The notes below the pieces were generated by a model that ran no database searches, had not been told where the DNA came from, and saw only the letters and a list, made by a program, of their open reading frames with translations. From NCBI GenBank assembly GCA_021372005.1, contig JAJFVC010000029.1, positions 1-64,000 on the forward strand: a stretch of 64,000 bases of DNA, read 5' to 3'. Shown here in pieces: positions 55,634 through 64,000 of this stretch. Made by a program: the position numbers and the translations under genes. Origin of the DNA: Planctomycetaceae bacterium. GTDB taxonomy: Bacteria > Planctomycetota > Planctomycetia > Pirellulales > Thermoguttaceae. The first letter of the stretch is position 1. Each line of letters opens with the position of its first letter.

Positions 55634-56733
55634 GGGTTTCCTCGCATCAGACATACCATTTCGTCCAATCGCTTCGGCGAATGGGTTAGCACTTCGCAGC
55701 CGGCGCGGGTCACCAGCACATCATCCTCAATCCGGACGCCGCCCCAGCCCGGCAAATAGACGCCCGGCTCGACGGTCACAACCATTCCCGCTTTCAGCAC
55801 GGTTTGGCTCTGGACGGCTAATCGGGGCGACTCGTGGACCAACAACCCCAGGCCGTGCCCCAGGCCATGGCGAAATCGCCGACCGTAGCCGGCCTCGGCA
55901 ATGCAGGATCTGGCCACGGCGTCTACATCGTGGGCCAACACGCCCGGCCGAATAGCGGCAATGGCCCTCCGCTGGGCCTCCAACACCACCTGATAAATCC
56001 GCTCGAATTTCGGCGAGATTCTACCGGTGACCAGCACTCGCGTCAAGTCGCTTCGATAAAGCCCCTCGTTGGCGCCCCAGTCGAAAAGCACAAAGGGCTC
56101 GTCACCCAAACATCTCTCTGTGGGGGTGGCATGCGGCAACGCCGCCCGTGGTCCCGTCGCCACAATGGTCGGAAACGCCGCGTCCTTGGCCCCAAACAGC
56201 CGGCATTGGTGTTCCAGCTCGTCGGCCGCCTGCTTTTCGGTCATTTCCGGCCGCAACAGCCCACGCAACGTGGCGAACGCCCGCTCGGCCTGATCGATCG
56301 CCGTTCGGAGTCGGGCCACCTCAAAACGATCCTTCAGCAACCGAAGCCGCTCGACCAACCCGGAAGTGGCCGCCAACCCGATTTTTGACAGTTTTTCAGC
56401 AATCCGGTCGCGGAGGCTTACGGTCATCGAATCGCCTTCGATGCCCAACCGGCGGCATCCGACTGATCGGACCGCACGAACCACCGCTTGCAACATCGTC
56501 ACACCCGGCGGACGAATCGCCAAATCGACGCCAGGACACTGTTCCTCGAGTTGCGTCGTGTAACGGGGATCGCTCAGCACCAGATCGCCATCACGGTGGA
56601 CCAACAGATAGCTATCGTCGCCCGTAAAGCCGGTCAAATAGGTAACGTTGGCAAAATCCGTCACCAACAGCGAGTCAATCCCCGCGGCTTTCAGATTTCG
56701 GCGCAGTCGGTCGCGTCGGGCATGGTGATCCAT
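55630..56733 (-). CDS. Xaa-Pro dipeptidase/aminopeptidase (M24 family)
   Basis: A 367-residue metallopeptidase removing residues next to proline. The N-terminal creatinase-like domain begins RRDRLRRNLKAAGIDSLLVT. The catalytic pita-bread domain shows the five metal ligands: Asp in VLFDWGANEGLYRSD (two Asp), His in HGLGHGLGLLVHESP, Glu in TVEPGVYLPGWGG and Glu in VRIEDDVLV. Its stop overlaps the accB start by four bases, so the three genes form one operon with translational coupling, an arrangement also found in Firmicutes (there with efp in the same group). PepP versus PepQ cannot be settled. Confidence 0.93.
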   Translation of the reverse strand: MDHHARRDRLRRNLKAAGIDSLLVTDFANVTYLTGFTGDDSYLLVHRDGDLVLSDPRYTTQLEEQCPGVDLAIRPPGVTMLQAVVRAVRSVGCRRLGIEGDSMTVSLRDRIAEKLSKIGLAATSGLVERLRLLKDRFEVARLRTAIDQAERAFATLRGLLRPEMTEKQAADELEHQCRLFGAKDAAFPTIVATGPRAALPHATPTERCLGDEPFVLFDWGANEGLYRSDLTRVLVTGRISPKFERIYQVVLEAQRRAIAAIRPGVLAHDVDAVARSCIAEAGYGRRFRHGLGHGLGLLVHESPRLAVQSQTVLKAGMVVTVEPGVYLPGWGGVRIEDDVLVTRAGCEVLTHSPKRLDEMVCLMRGNP

Positions 56734-57157
56734 ATCTCAATTAGACCAAACGGGGGGACGCACGACAAGTGGGGCCCGTGCGAAGTCACGGCGACTTCCA
56801 CTGATTTTTTTCTTAGTTTCCACCGCGGTTTTTTACGAGCGCGCCGTTGCGCGCGACGAACCTGCGTGAACGTTTTTTGGACCAAGGCAAAAATCCTCTG
56901 CGAGGTCCGTTGTTTTCGGCGACAAGAGCGAGAAAGACGACCTACCTTTTCGCCGATCGACATCGCGTCGCGGAACCGGACCTTGAAGTTTTGTCAAGAC
57001 GAACTCGCTCTGAAAAAAACCGCGGCGAGGTTTTCCACCAAAGCGCTCTTTGCGCGCCGCAATCGTCGCGCCTATAATGAATCGCGTTGGAAGGAATCGC
57101 ACACGTAGTCTGATCATCCCGAGTTCCGGGCCATCGCGCAATCAAGGAGGCGTCGAC
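56734..57157. other. Divergent intergenic region upstream of the DUF2617-like gene
   Basis: About 420 bp. A perfect TATAAT at 57073-57078 defines the rightward promoter (described separately). The rest is T/G- and Arg-codon-rich without a credible gene. A 7-bp-scale run of CGCGC occurs near 56839-56856. The leftward promoter for pepQ must also be here but was not recognised. Confidence 0.45.
57050..57078 (+). promoter_or_regulatory. Promoter of the DUF2617-like gene
   Basis: TTGCGC (57050-57055, three matches) and a perfect TATAAT (57073-57078) are 17 bp apart. Transcription near 57085 leaves a 70-nt leader to the GTG at 57158. Confidence 0.55.
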
Positions 57158-57697
57158 GTGCTCACCGTTCGACCTAAAGTCGCGGAGTTGACATTTCAGC
57201 TTTTCGGACGTCCGTTGCACCCTGAGTTGTTCCAAGTGTACGAAAGCTGCACGGTGGAACGCGGCGGATTCGCAGCAAAGATCGACATCACCAGCGCTGG
57301 CCACGTGGTCACCTGGCGCTACGCGGGCCTGACGCTGACCGAGGTGGCTACGTCCGCTCAAAATCCGCTGCCCAAGATGCGGCGACTGATGGCCTACGGA
57401 CTGAAAGGCCAGCGGTCGGACCGCGTCGAGTGTCGCGGCGGCATTTCCTATCAAATGTCGTTCCAGTTGGAACCAACCGCGCCCGAAGTGTTTTGGACAT
57501 GCCAACAGGAATTGGCCAACCAAGGACGACAGCGGGGCCTGCTGCATTGCTTTGATTCCAGCGGTCGGTTGGCGGCCGGCGCGCTGAGCTACATCAATCT
57601 CGACGTGCGCAACCGAAGCCTGCGAATTCAGGCGTTTCACACGTTCCCGGACGACTACGCGGTGGTCAAGAGCCAGTCGCTCTTTCAACTGCCGTGA
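57158..57697 (+). CDS. DUF2617-like protein
   Basis: A 179-residue soluble protein starting with GTG at 57158, seven bases after AAGGAGG and 80 bases after a perfect -10 box. The body alternates strands and helices: HPELFQVYESCTVERGGFAA, GHVVTWRYAGLTLTEV, and near the end IQAFHTFPDDYAVVKSQSLF. The last segment and the size fit DUF2617, a family of unknown function; I hold this assignment moderately. The gene is convergent with the FtsX-type permease gene, whose stop lies 6 bp away. No membrane segment or metal motif is seen. Confidence 0.7.
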   Translation: MLTVRPKVAELTFQLFGRPLHPELFQVYESCTVERGGFAAKIDITSAGHVVTWRYAGLTLTEVATSAQNPLPKMRRLMAYGLKGQRSDRVECRGGISYQMSFQLEPTAPEVFWTCQQELANQGRQRGLLHCFDSSGRLAAGALSYINLDVRNRSLRIQAFHTFPDDYAVVKSQSLFQLP

Positions 57698-57703
57698 CGC
57701 GCG

Positions 57704-60244
57704 TCATTCATATTGCAGCGCGATCAACAAATTGAGCCTCGCGGCTCGCTCGGCCGGCAACCAGGCTGCGGCCAGAATGACGGCCAACCCCACGCCGAAA
57801 CACGCAATCAGCAACGACGGATGCAGTGCGAACGCCGGAGCGTGGCCCAACAGCGGCAACTGACTCAGATTCATCACATAGGCGCCGATCATTCCGCCTA
57901 CGCAGCCCGAGCCCAGGCCGATCACCCCAATCAGAATCGCCTGAGCAAAGATTGTTTTGCGGACCTGCCACCGCGTCATGGCCACGACGCGCAACAGGGC
58001 CAGCTCGCGGGTCTGCTCGAGCACGTTCATCGTCAACGTATTGGCGATGGCAAACGCACCGACGACCAACCCTAGCACGAGCAACCCCCACAGACCGGCG
58101 ATCACGCCTTTGGTGATGTCGTCCACACGTTGGCGCAAATCGACGAACGACTGCAACATGTAACCTTGGTCTTTGCAGATCCGATCGAGCTGCTCGCCAA
58201 CGGCGGCGGCCTTACCAGGCGCCGTGCTGACGATAAACATATCGACGCCCTCAAGGTTCATGATCTGGCGAGCCGTCTGGCCTTCCATGTAGATCACTCG
58301 GCCGCCGTAGGCATAGACGGTCGCGGTGGCGGCCACCTTCAATTGTTTCGGACCGTCTTGCGTCTCCAGCGTGATGTCCCCGCCGGTCTTCGCACCGACG
58401 CGGTGGGCCAATGTGGTGCTCATCACCACCTCGCCCCGGGCCAATCGCTGCCGGACTTCCACCGGATCGCAGTCCTTGATATCCAGCGGCAACACGCCGT
58501 AGTCGGTGAAATCGCGGACGATCACCAATGCATCGCCGTTGCGTCCGTTGGCCGTGCGAACCGTCGCTTTCACCTGACGGCCCACGTCGACGTTGGTCAC
58601 GCCGTCGATTGCGCGAAGTTCGCCGGTCAGCGACTCAGGCATCTTAGCCGATGCGCCGGTCGTGGCGTCCTGGCTCATCGCGCGGATCATGTAGTCGCCC
58701 TTCAATGTCTTGTTCATCCACGCGTGGATGTCGTCGACCGTGTTCAAGATATTGGTGCCCAAACTGACCGCGGTGCTAACGGCGATATACAACACGCCGA
58801 CGGTCAACGTGGTGCGAACCCGGCGGCGCAACACTTGCCGCTCGGCAATGCGGCCTTCCGTACGAAGCACCGGGTACAGCAGGGCGCTGGCCAGCCGAGC
58901 CAGCGGACCGAGCAACACGGGCACGACCAAAATGAACGCCGCCGTGAACACCACGCCAACGACGATCATCACCTGCGGGGGCAGATAGCCGACGATGCAC
59001 GCCGCCATGACCGACCCGGTGGTTGCGAACACCGTCAAAGCGGAGACCGCGTAGGCCAGCGACGTGCGACGCGAACCCTCCGAAGCAACAAACCGCATTC
59101 CTTCCAGCGGTGTGACCCGCCCGGCGATCCAGGCTGGGATGAACATCGCCAACACGGAGACAACCGGGCCAACAATGCCGGCGGTTAAAAACGGAGCGGG
59201 GGTGATTTTGATCGCCGGCGCCGGCGCGGCGTAGATTTTGCTCATCGATTCAGCCAGAACCTGTGCGCCGCCCAGGCCGATCGCCGTGCCCAACAGCGTG
59301 CCAACCACGCCCATCACGAGGCCTTCGACCAGCAACATGCGGATTACTTGGCGACGCGTGGCGCCGATCGCCCGCAACACGGCCAACTGTTTGCGACGTT
59401 CGCCGACGTTCATCAGGAACGTGTTGAGGATCGTGAAAAACGCCAGCGCCAAGATGGTCGTATAGGCGAAGTCCAACCCCTTTTGCACCTTCTCGACCGT
59501 TTCTTTGGAGAGCTGCGTGCGGTCAACTGGCAGTCGAACCGTTAGGCCCGTCGGCAGCGCGGCTTGGATGGCCTTCGCAACGGCATGCTCGTCGGCGCCG
59601 TCCGCCAACACGACGCTCAGCACATTGACGTAGCCGGACTTCGTGAGCAATTGTTGTGCGGTTTTCAGCGGCAGAAACGCAATGCTGCCCTGCTTGAACC
59701 CGGCGACGCCTTTCGGCGATAACAGTCCAACCACGCGAAACGTTTTAATGCTGCCCGACAGTCCGCCGCGCGACGTAGCCAACCTCACTTCGTCGCCGAC
59801 ACGGACGCCGAAGCCTCGCGCGAAACCGGCTTCCAAAACAAGATCGTATTTCTTTTGAAAAAAGCTGCCTTCGGCCAACTCGTAATCGCGCACCGCGGCG
59901 TCGCGCGTCGGGTCAATGCCCATGGCCATCAACATGCACTTGTGGTCTTTGCCTCGCAGCAAGGCAAACCGCTGCACTGTGGCGGCGACCGCCTTCACGC
60001 ATGGAACCTTTTCGACCTGTTCGGCCAGATCCCCGTCAAAAAAGCCGTCGTCCTGAGCGACAATCTCCAAGGCCGCGCGGCCAACCACGCTGGCGTACAT
60101 CTCTTGGCACACGCGATCGGTCGTCGCAGTGCCGACGGTGACGGCCACAACGGCCGCGACGCCGATCACGATGCTCAACAGCGTCAAAGTCGCCCGGCCC
60201 GGTCGATGTTTGACCTCGCGGAGCGTGAACTTCCAAAGGATCAT
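57704..60244 (-). CDS. FtsX-type ABC transporter permease, duplicated form
   Basis: An 846-residue permease with two FtsX-like halves. The first has an N-terminal helix (TLLSIVIGVAAVVAVTVG), a periplasmic MacB_PCD-like domain and a three-helix bundle around residues 270-395 (FLMNVGERRKQLAVLRAIGA). The second half repeats this order, ending with NTLTMNVLEQTRELALLRVV. ERRKQLAVLRAIGATRRQ and EQTRELALLRVVAMTRWQ occupy equivalent places. Such permeases commonly export lipoproteins or lipids together with a LolD-like ATPase, and the adjacent upstream gene (76 bp) encodes one. The substrate is unknown. Confidence 0.9.
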   Translation of the reverse strand: MILWKFTLREVKHRPGRATLTLLSIVIGVAAVVAVTVGTATTDRVCQEMYASVVGRAALEIVAQDDGFFDGDLAEQVEKVPCVKAVAATVQRFALLRGKDHKCMLMAMGIDPTRDAAVRDYELAEGSFFQKKYDLVLEAGFARGFGVRVGDEVRLATSRGGLSGSIKTFRVVGLLSPKGVAGFKQGSIAFLPLKTAQQLLTKSGYVNVLSVVLADGADEHAVAKAIQAALPTGLTVRLPVDRTQLSKETVEKVQKGLDFAYTTILALAFFTILNTFLMNVGERRKQLAVLRAIGATRRQVIRMLLVEGLVMGVVGTLLGTAIGLGGAQVLAESMSKIYAAPAPAIKITPAPFLTAGIVGPVVSVLAMFIPAWIAGRVTPLEGMRFVASEGSRRTSLAYAVSALTVFATTGSVMAACIVGYLPPQVMIVVGVVFTAAFILVVPVLLGPLARLASALLYPVLRTEGRIAERQVLRRRVRTTLTVGVLYIAVSTAVSLGTNILNTVDDIHAWMNKTLKGDYMIRAMSQDATTGASAKMPESLTGELRAIDGVTNVDVGRQVKATVRTANGRNGDALVIVRDFTDYGVLPLDIKDCDPVEVRQRLARGEVVMSTTLAHRVGAKTGGDITLETQDGPKQLKVAATATVYAYGGRVIYMEGQTARQIMNLEGVDMFIVSTAPGKAAAVGEQLDRICKDQGYMLQSFVDLRQRVDDITKGVIAGLWGLLVLGLVVGAFAIANTLTMNVLEQTRELALLRVVAMTRWQVRKTIFAQAILIGVIGLGSGCVGGMIGAYVMNLSQLPLLGHAPAFALHPSLLIACFGVGLAVILAAAWLPAERAARLNLLIALQYE

Positions 60245-60320
60245 GGATGCACCGAACCCGAAGGCGGAAGGTGGCAGACGCGGCCGCCGGCAAGGCGAGA
60301 TCGCGACCCCCTTCCCTTGG

Positions 60321-61070
60321 TTAGACAGTTCCCTTGAACAAACACGTGCGAGCCGAACCGGCGTAGGCCCGCTGAGCGGCCTCTTGCGCGTCGGCCTCCG
60401 ATTCCATCAAACCGTCGCGCAACCGCACGAGTCGATCGGCCTGGGCGGCCACGCTCGAATCGTGCGTCACCATGACGATGGTTTGTTGTTCACGCGTGCA
60501 CAAACGCCGCAACAGCGCGGTCACTTGGCGGCCGTTGGCGCTGTCGAGGTTGCCGGTCGGCTCGTCAGCCAGCAGCAACGCCGGCTGCATGACCAGCGCT
60601 CGGGCGATGGCCACGCGCTGCTGTTCGCCGCCGGACATCGCGCTGGGCACATGATCGCGGCGATGCGACATCCCGACCAGCTTCAAGGCGTCGGCGGCGC
60701 GATGACGCGCCTCGGTCGAGGCGGTGCCGCCCAGTTCCAACGGCAAGGCAACGTTTTCCACGGCCGTGAACGCGGGAAGCAAGTTGAACGATTGAAAGAT
60801 GAAGCCCATCCGCTCGCGTCGCAAAATCGTCCGCTGGTCATCGTTCAGCGTGGCCAGATCGACGCCTTCGAGCAACACCTGGCCGCTGGAGGGCGTTTCG
60901 ACGCCGCCGAGAATATGCAGCATCGTGCTTTTGCCCGACCCCGACGGCCCCATGATCGCCAGCAGTTCTCCTTTGCGGACTTGGAGATCGACGCCCCGCA
61001 GCGCGTGCACGCAGACCTCGCCCTCGGTGCCGTAATCCTTCTTCAGGCTGCGGGTCTCGAGGACGTACAT
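60321..61070 (-). CDS. ABC transporter ATP-binding protein (LolD/MacB type)
   Basis: A 249-residue ATPase starting MYVLETRSLKKDYG. Walker A is GPSGSGKST, Q-loop FIFQSFNLLPAFTA, signature MSGGEQQRVAIARAL, Walker B LLADEPTGNLDS and H-loop VTHDSSV. It belongs with LolD/MacB/FtsE and should drive the large FtsX-type permease encoded 76 bp downstream. The frame is open further upstream (to 61286) but the extra 72 residues are not conserved in such proteins. The ribosome site is weak (GAGA). Confidence 0.92.
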   Translation of the reverse strand: MYVLETRSLKKDYGTEGEVCVHALRGVDLQVRKGELLAIMGPSGSGKSTMLHILGGVETPSSGQVLLEGVDLATLNDDQRTILRRERMGFIFQSFNLLPAFTAVENVALPLELGGTASTEARHRAADALKLVGMSHRRDHVPSAMSGGEQQRVAIARALVMQPALLLADEPTGNLDSANGRQVTALLRRLCTREQQTIVMVTHDSSVAAQADRLVRLRDGLMESEADAQEAAQRAYAGSARTCLFKGTV

Positions 61071-61481
61071 AGGCAATCTCGTAACGGGGACGACGGAGTG
61101 ACGCACATCGGGTGCAACGGGCTTTTTCGGTGATCGTGGAAGTTTTGCCGCGAACGCCTCTTTGGCCTCTTCGACAAGACTTCGAGAGCACGGAACATCG
61201 GCCGGCCACGGCCGCAACGTCACGGAACTCGGCGATGTGATGCTTTCGTTCTTTCTCATCATACTGGTGCGACGACCTTTCAGCAAGCCGCCCTTCGTTC
61301 GGGGGTTGTGTTCTTGGGATGTCGACGATGCGCCCGCAGCGGTTCCTGCCCTTGAGCCTACAGACGGAGTCTATATACCAATAGTGTCGGTTGTGCGGAC
61401 CGTGAAAGTAGAGACTGTCGCTCCCGATTCTCGCACAACGGAAGACTATTCCGTTTGCGGAATATACGCAATTTCGACAAC

Positions 61482-61515
61482 AAAAAAACGGCCGAAGCGA
61501 AGACCGCTCCGGCCG
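61482..61515 (-). terminator. Rho-independent terminator of the 61.7-kb TPR gene
   Basis: On the minus strand a stem of CGGCCGGAGCG and CGCTTCGGCCG (61515-61489, one mismatch, 5-nt loop) is followed at once by TTTTTTT (61488-61482). It lies 160 bp beyond the stop of the TPR gene and before the LolD-like gene. Confidence 0.8.
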
Positions 61516-61637
61516 CATTTCTCGTCTACTTCCGTCAACACGAACCGCTTCCGCTTCAGCCCACTAACCCGACCCGCCGATAAAAGGGAAAGGACCTGCC
61601 GGGAGGGCGGGATACGTCGCGTTTCGTTTTTGGAATC

Positions 61638-61675
61638 AAGGTCATGGCGACGATGGATCGTTCCGCCGTGACCTT
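61638..61675. terminator. Long hairpin abutting the TPR gene stop
   Basis: AAGGTCATGGCG (61638-61649) pairs with CGCCGTGACCTT (61664-61675) with one G-T pair, and the loop itself can fold (ACGA/TCGT). It lies two bases from the TAA of the TPR gene. It is followed by TTTT on the plus strand but not on the minus strand, so for the TPR gene it may act as a 3'-end stabiliser instead of a terminator. Confidence 0.5.
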
Positions 61676-61677
61676 TT

Positions 61678-63030
61678 TTATTTCTTCAATTGCTCCAAAA
61701 GCTTTTCCGCTTCAGGCCGCATCGAGAACGGCGCATTGTTTTTCAGCGCGCTTTCGAGCAACTGCTTGGCCTGCGAGTCACGGCCGCGTTCGACCGCCAC
61801 GCGTGCCAAATAGTAGGCCGTGTCGGTGTTAGACGATCCGCCCGAGACGGCGGCGTTCAGTGCCCTTTCGGCGTCATCCAATCGCCCCAACTTGTACAGC
61901 ACCCAACCATAGGTTGCCGCAGCTTCGGCCGCACGCGGAGATTGCTGATATTGCTGAACGTTGGATTCGGCGTACTGCAGGGCCCGATTCTTCTTGGCGT
62001 CGTCCTTTTGTTCGATCAAGGCCAAGGCCAAGTCATTGCTGGGGGCGAACTCCCGAGGTGCCTGCAGATGGGCCGCCTCAAAATACCGCTCGGCCGCCGG
62101 ATAATCCTTCTGGAACAGTGCGACAATGCCGCAAAGGACTTTGGCTCGCAGCGATTTTGGATCACACTGCAGCGCTTCGGCGGCTTGTTTCTGCGCCTCG
62201 TCAAACTGCGAGGTCTCCAGGGCCCACTGGCCGGCGACAAAATGGGTGTTGTGATCCTTCGGCGCGGCGGCCAACGCCTTGGCCATCCACTTCTTCGCAT
62301 TCTCGCGGTCGCCCGCCTGTTCGTACAATTGGGCCAAGATGGCCTCGGGCGTCAACAAATTGGAATCCACCTTGGCGGCGTCTTTCAGCTTCTCCAACGC
62401 GCCGGCCGCATCCTTTTGTTGGAACAAGCATCGGGCGAGCCGCTGCATGGCCTGCGAACTCTTTGGATCGAGCTTCAACCACGCTTCAAGTCGCTTCCTC
62501 GCCTCGGACCATTTCTCTCGGGCCTCGTCGACCGCGGCCAATCCGCTGAGCACGCGGGGCTGTAGGATGTCTTTGCGCTTGGTGCTGCTGGTGAAGCCTG
62601 GCATCAAACTGTCCGCCTTCTGGTACAACATCATCGCTTCCGTAATGCGACGGTCCCGCAAGGCGATGTCGCCCATCAATACATAGGCCTCAGGATCGTT
62701 GGGCGATTCATTGACCGCTTGTTCCAACGCCGTCCGCACGTCGGGGGCGCTGTTGACCTGGGCAAACAGCTGAGCCAAGATCACATGAGCCGGCGGCAAA
62801 TTGGGATCTTTTTTGACCGCATCTTTCAATCGTCGCAGCGTGCCGGGCACATCGCGTTCCTTGAAGCGTGCCACGGCATCATTCAATTCTTGCGACTGCT
62901 CCGTCGATGCGCTGGCGCTCTCGCTGCTGTCTGCACCGGCGATAGGCTCAGCCCGAAGCGACGGACCGCACGTGAGCCAACAAAGAACGCTCGCCGCAAC
63001 CACAAGACTTGTGACGATGGATTTCGTCAT
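61678..63030 (-). CDS. Exported TPR protein
   Basis: A 450-residue precursor with a signal peptide (MTKSIVTSLVVAASVLCWL, cleaved near LRAEP). Residues from about 55 to the end form ten or more TPR units, for instance LEQAVNESPNDPEAYVLMG, LEAWLKLDPKSSQAMQRLA and WMAKALAAAPKDHNTHFVAG. The conserved W-LG-Y-A-F-A-P positions are clear. Probably a periplasmic scaffold; partners are not indicated by neighbours. GGAGGAAA lies seven bases before the ATG at 63030, so the longer frame was rejected. It is monocistronic and divergent from a small helical protein gene. Confidence 0.85.
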   Translation of the reverse strand: MTKSIVTSLVVAASVLCWLTCGPSLRAEPIAGADSSESASASTEQSQELNDAVARFKERDVPGTLRRLKDAVKKDPNLPPAHVILAQLFAQVNSAPDVRTALEQAVNESPNDPEAYVLMGDIALRDRRITEAMMLYQKADSLMPGFTSSTKRKDILQPRVLSGLAAVDEAREKWSEARKRLEAWLKLDPKSSQAMQRLARCLFQQKDAAGALEKLKDAAKVDSNLLTPEAILAQLYEQAGDRENAKKWMAKALAAAPKDHNTHFVAGQWALETSQFDEAQKQAAEALQCDPKSLRAKVLCGIVALFQKDYPAAERYFEAAHLQAPREFAPSNDLALALIEQKDDAKKNRALQYAESNVQQYQQSPRAAEAAATYGWVLYKLGRLDDAERALNAAVSGGSSNTDTAYYLARVAVERGRDSQAKQLLESALKNNAPFSMRPEAEKLLEQLKK

Positions 63031-63320
63031 GAACGCTTTCCTCCGAAAAAGATCAGCCCGATAGTGAGAGGGAACACACCGCCAACTTTCCCTAAGCCTA
63101 CGATCCGCCATGGCGATCAGGCGGGGAAAGGCACGTGATTAAGTCTAACCTATGGCATGGCGCACAGCAAATCACCAAATCCGCCGTTTGTCCTCGAAAC
63201 ACCGTCGCCAAACCAAAAACCCACCGTTGAGAGGGGTTTCCGAATCATGACGACCTGGATACGATGATGATCAATCTTTCCGGTTTTACAGTCCCACTAC
63301 CCCAAAAAAGGAGCTTTGCG

Positions 63321-63731
63321 ATGGCACGAAAATTCGCGGATTGCGCGACGCGTTGGATGGTTCCAACCTTGCTGATTGTGGCGATTGGGGCAATGACGGC
63401 GGCAGCCAGCGATGGAACGTCAACCCGAAAGCCCGGCAGACTCCTCCGCGGTCGCCTGCCGGCCCATTACGGCAAGGTCGTCACCGAGGAACAACGTGCC
63501 GCTATCTATAAGATCCAAGAAGAATATCGCCCCAAGATCGAAGCCCTCAAAGCGCAACTGGAGGCGATCGAGAAACAACGGGACGAAAAGATCGCCGCCG
63601 TCCTGACGCCCGAGCAAAAGAAACAAATCGAACAGGCGATCATACAAGGCAAAGAAAAGCGAGCGGCGGCCAAGGCCGTGGAAACCACACCATCGGTCGT
63701 ACCTGTCGAAACGCGCCAGATCGAAAAGTAG
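63321..63731 (+). CDS. Small exported helical protein, Spy-like
   Basis: A 136-residue precursor. The signal peptide (WMVPTLLIVAIGAMTAAAS) is followed by a basic linker and one long helix (EEQRAAIYKIQEEYRPKIEA, then LKAQLEAIEKQRDEKIAAVL) ending in TPEQKKQIEQA. The charged heptads and the L-T-x-E-Q motif recall Spy/CpxP-type periplasmic chaperones, but the canonical LTxxQ pair is not complete, so this is tentative. AAAAAGGAG lies seven bases before the ATG. It has no close same-strand neighbour before metG. Confidence 0.7.
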   Translation: MARKFADCATRWMVPTLLIVAIGAMTAAASDGTSTRKPGRLLRGRLPAHYGKVVTEEQRAAIYKIQEEYRPKIEALKAQLEAIEKQRDEKIAAVLTPEQKKQIEQAIIQGKEKRAAAKAVETTPSVVPVETRQIEK

Positions 63732-63853
63732 CCCTCGGCGTTCCGTCGAGATCGACACGTTTTTCAGGATGCGAGCCTGTCGTTGAGGTTCTCGAACGAA
63801 CCGAAAGATTGACAGCCATGGGGGGAGTGTTTCTTGCGCGGCTTCGTAAAGCA

Positions 63854-63882
63854 TTGTCTCAAAATGCCTTATGGACTAGAAT
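63854..63882 (+). promoter_or_regulatory. metG: Promoter of metG
   Basis: TTGTCT (63854-63859, four matches) and TAGAAT (63877-63882, five matches) are separated by 17 bp. Transcription near 63889 leaves a leader of about 27 nt before the metG start. Confidence 0.6.
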
Positions 63883-63915
63883 AACGTCTTCACGCCCCTG
63901 CAGGAAAATGAACCC

Positions 63916-64000
63916 ATGCGTCAGATTTTGGTGACCAGCGCGCTGCCCTACGCCAACGGGCACATTCATATCGGGCATCTTGTCGAATACATGCAGACGG
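63916..64000 (+). CDS. metG: Methionyl-tRNA synthetase, 5' fragment
   Basis: Only the first 28 codons are inside the window and the gene runs off the right edge. It begins [20 protein letters not shown], matching the N terminus of class I methionyl-tRNA synthetases with the HIGH nucleotide-binding motif. AGGAAAA lies about eight bases before the ATG and a good promoter is just upstream. An ATG at 63908 is in another frame. Confidence 0.93.
   Translation, partial: MRQILVTSALPYANGHIHIGHLVEYMQT

Larger units (their letters stand above)
61071..61677. other. Intergenic region with two terminator-like hairpins
   Basis: About 600 bp. It holds a minus-strand terminator (61482-61515), a second hairpin directly at the end of the TPR gene (61638-61675) and a TATATA box on the minus strand near 61371-61376 that could belong to a promoter for the LolD-like gene, though no good -35 accompanies it. 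The one longer open frame on the plus strand has no ribosome site or known domain and overlaps these hairpins. Confidence 0.5.

Noticed and set aside
61162-61671. Plus-strand open frame of 169 codons
   Set aside because: No ribosome site or domain, and it contains two terminator-like hairpins.
1-64000. tRNA, rRNA, insertion sequences or phage genes
   Set aside because: No cloverleaf with CCA-type ends, no rRNA-like conserved blocks, and no transposase or integrase motif was recognised in any frame; a dedicated scan could still find a missed tRNA.

Overview
The window is about 60% GC, tightly packed, and carries roughly 41 protein genes with no rRNA, tRNA or CRISPR array that I can see. Content points to a planctomycete of the Pirellulales type. 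The indicators are DUF1573 and DUF6666-like exported proteins, a Hanks-type Ser/Thr kinase with a C-terminal membrane anchor, small Cys-rich lipoproteins, a multiheme cytochrome with a PCGC motif, a PPi-type phosphofructokinase, a giant exported TPR protein beside a MoxR/DUF58/VWA operon, and Shine-Dalgarno sites at only about half the genes. The assignment is inference from content, not from a marker gene.

Layout. 285-905 is a nitroreductase. 922-8768 is a minus-strand run: epmB, DUF4416, a WecA/MraY-like sugar-phosphate transferase, an O-antigen ligase/polymerase-like protein with TPRs, DUF1573 and the multiheme cytochrome. Divergent from it, 8825-13036 holds efp, epmA, a small unknown gene, aroB and dprA. 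Thus EF-P and both enzymes that beta-lysylate it sit around one short divergent promoter region. 13362-30141 is a six-gene operon: a 2984-residue exported TPR solenoid, a membrane coiled-coil protein with a 12-cysteine cluster, a MoxR AAA+ ATPase, a DUF58 protein, a BatA-like VWA protein and a tandem-VWA membrane protein. After a hairpin-rich convergent gap come an MsbA-type ABC exporter (minus strand), a Cys-rich lipoprotein, a MacB-like permease/ATPase pair, a DUF2582 winged-helix protein and several small exported proteins (32.6-38.2 kb).

38.2-44.2 kb is a signalling pair: a 1639-residue hybrid kinase with six PAS domains, GAF, kinase core, receiver and HPt, followed by a REC-GGDEF diguanylate cyclase. 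44.5-49.6 kb holds purD, a YacP/NYN nuclease-like gene, pyrC and the Ser/Thr kinase. The kinase is preceded by a 23-codon reading frame that copies its own N terminus. 49.8-57.7 kb holds a DUF6666-like outer-membrane protein with a strong terminator, larE, PPi-PFK, the pepQ-accB-accC operon and a DUF2617-like gene. 57.7-64 kb holds an FtsX-type permease with its ATPase, a TPR protein, a Spy-like helical protein, and the 5' end of metG cut by the window edge.

The most unusual signals are: (1) 7-bp tandem repeats, one pair of arrays lying in frame inside epmA and two others supplying the stop codons of the DUF4416 gene and larE; (2) the N-terminus-echoing upstream ORF of the kinase; (3) the giant-TPR/Cys-cluster/MoxR/VWA operon; (4) recent duplication of PAS units inside the hybrid kinase. 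Domain calls rest on reading motifs by eye, with no database search.
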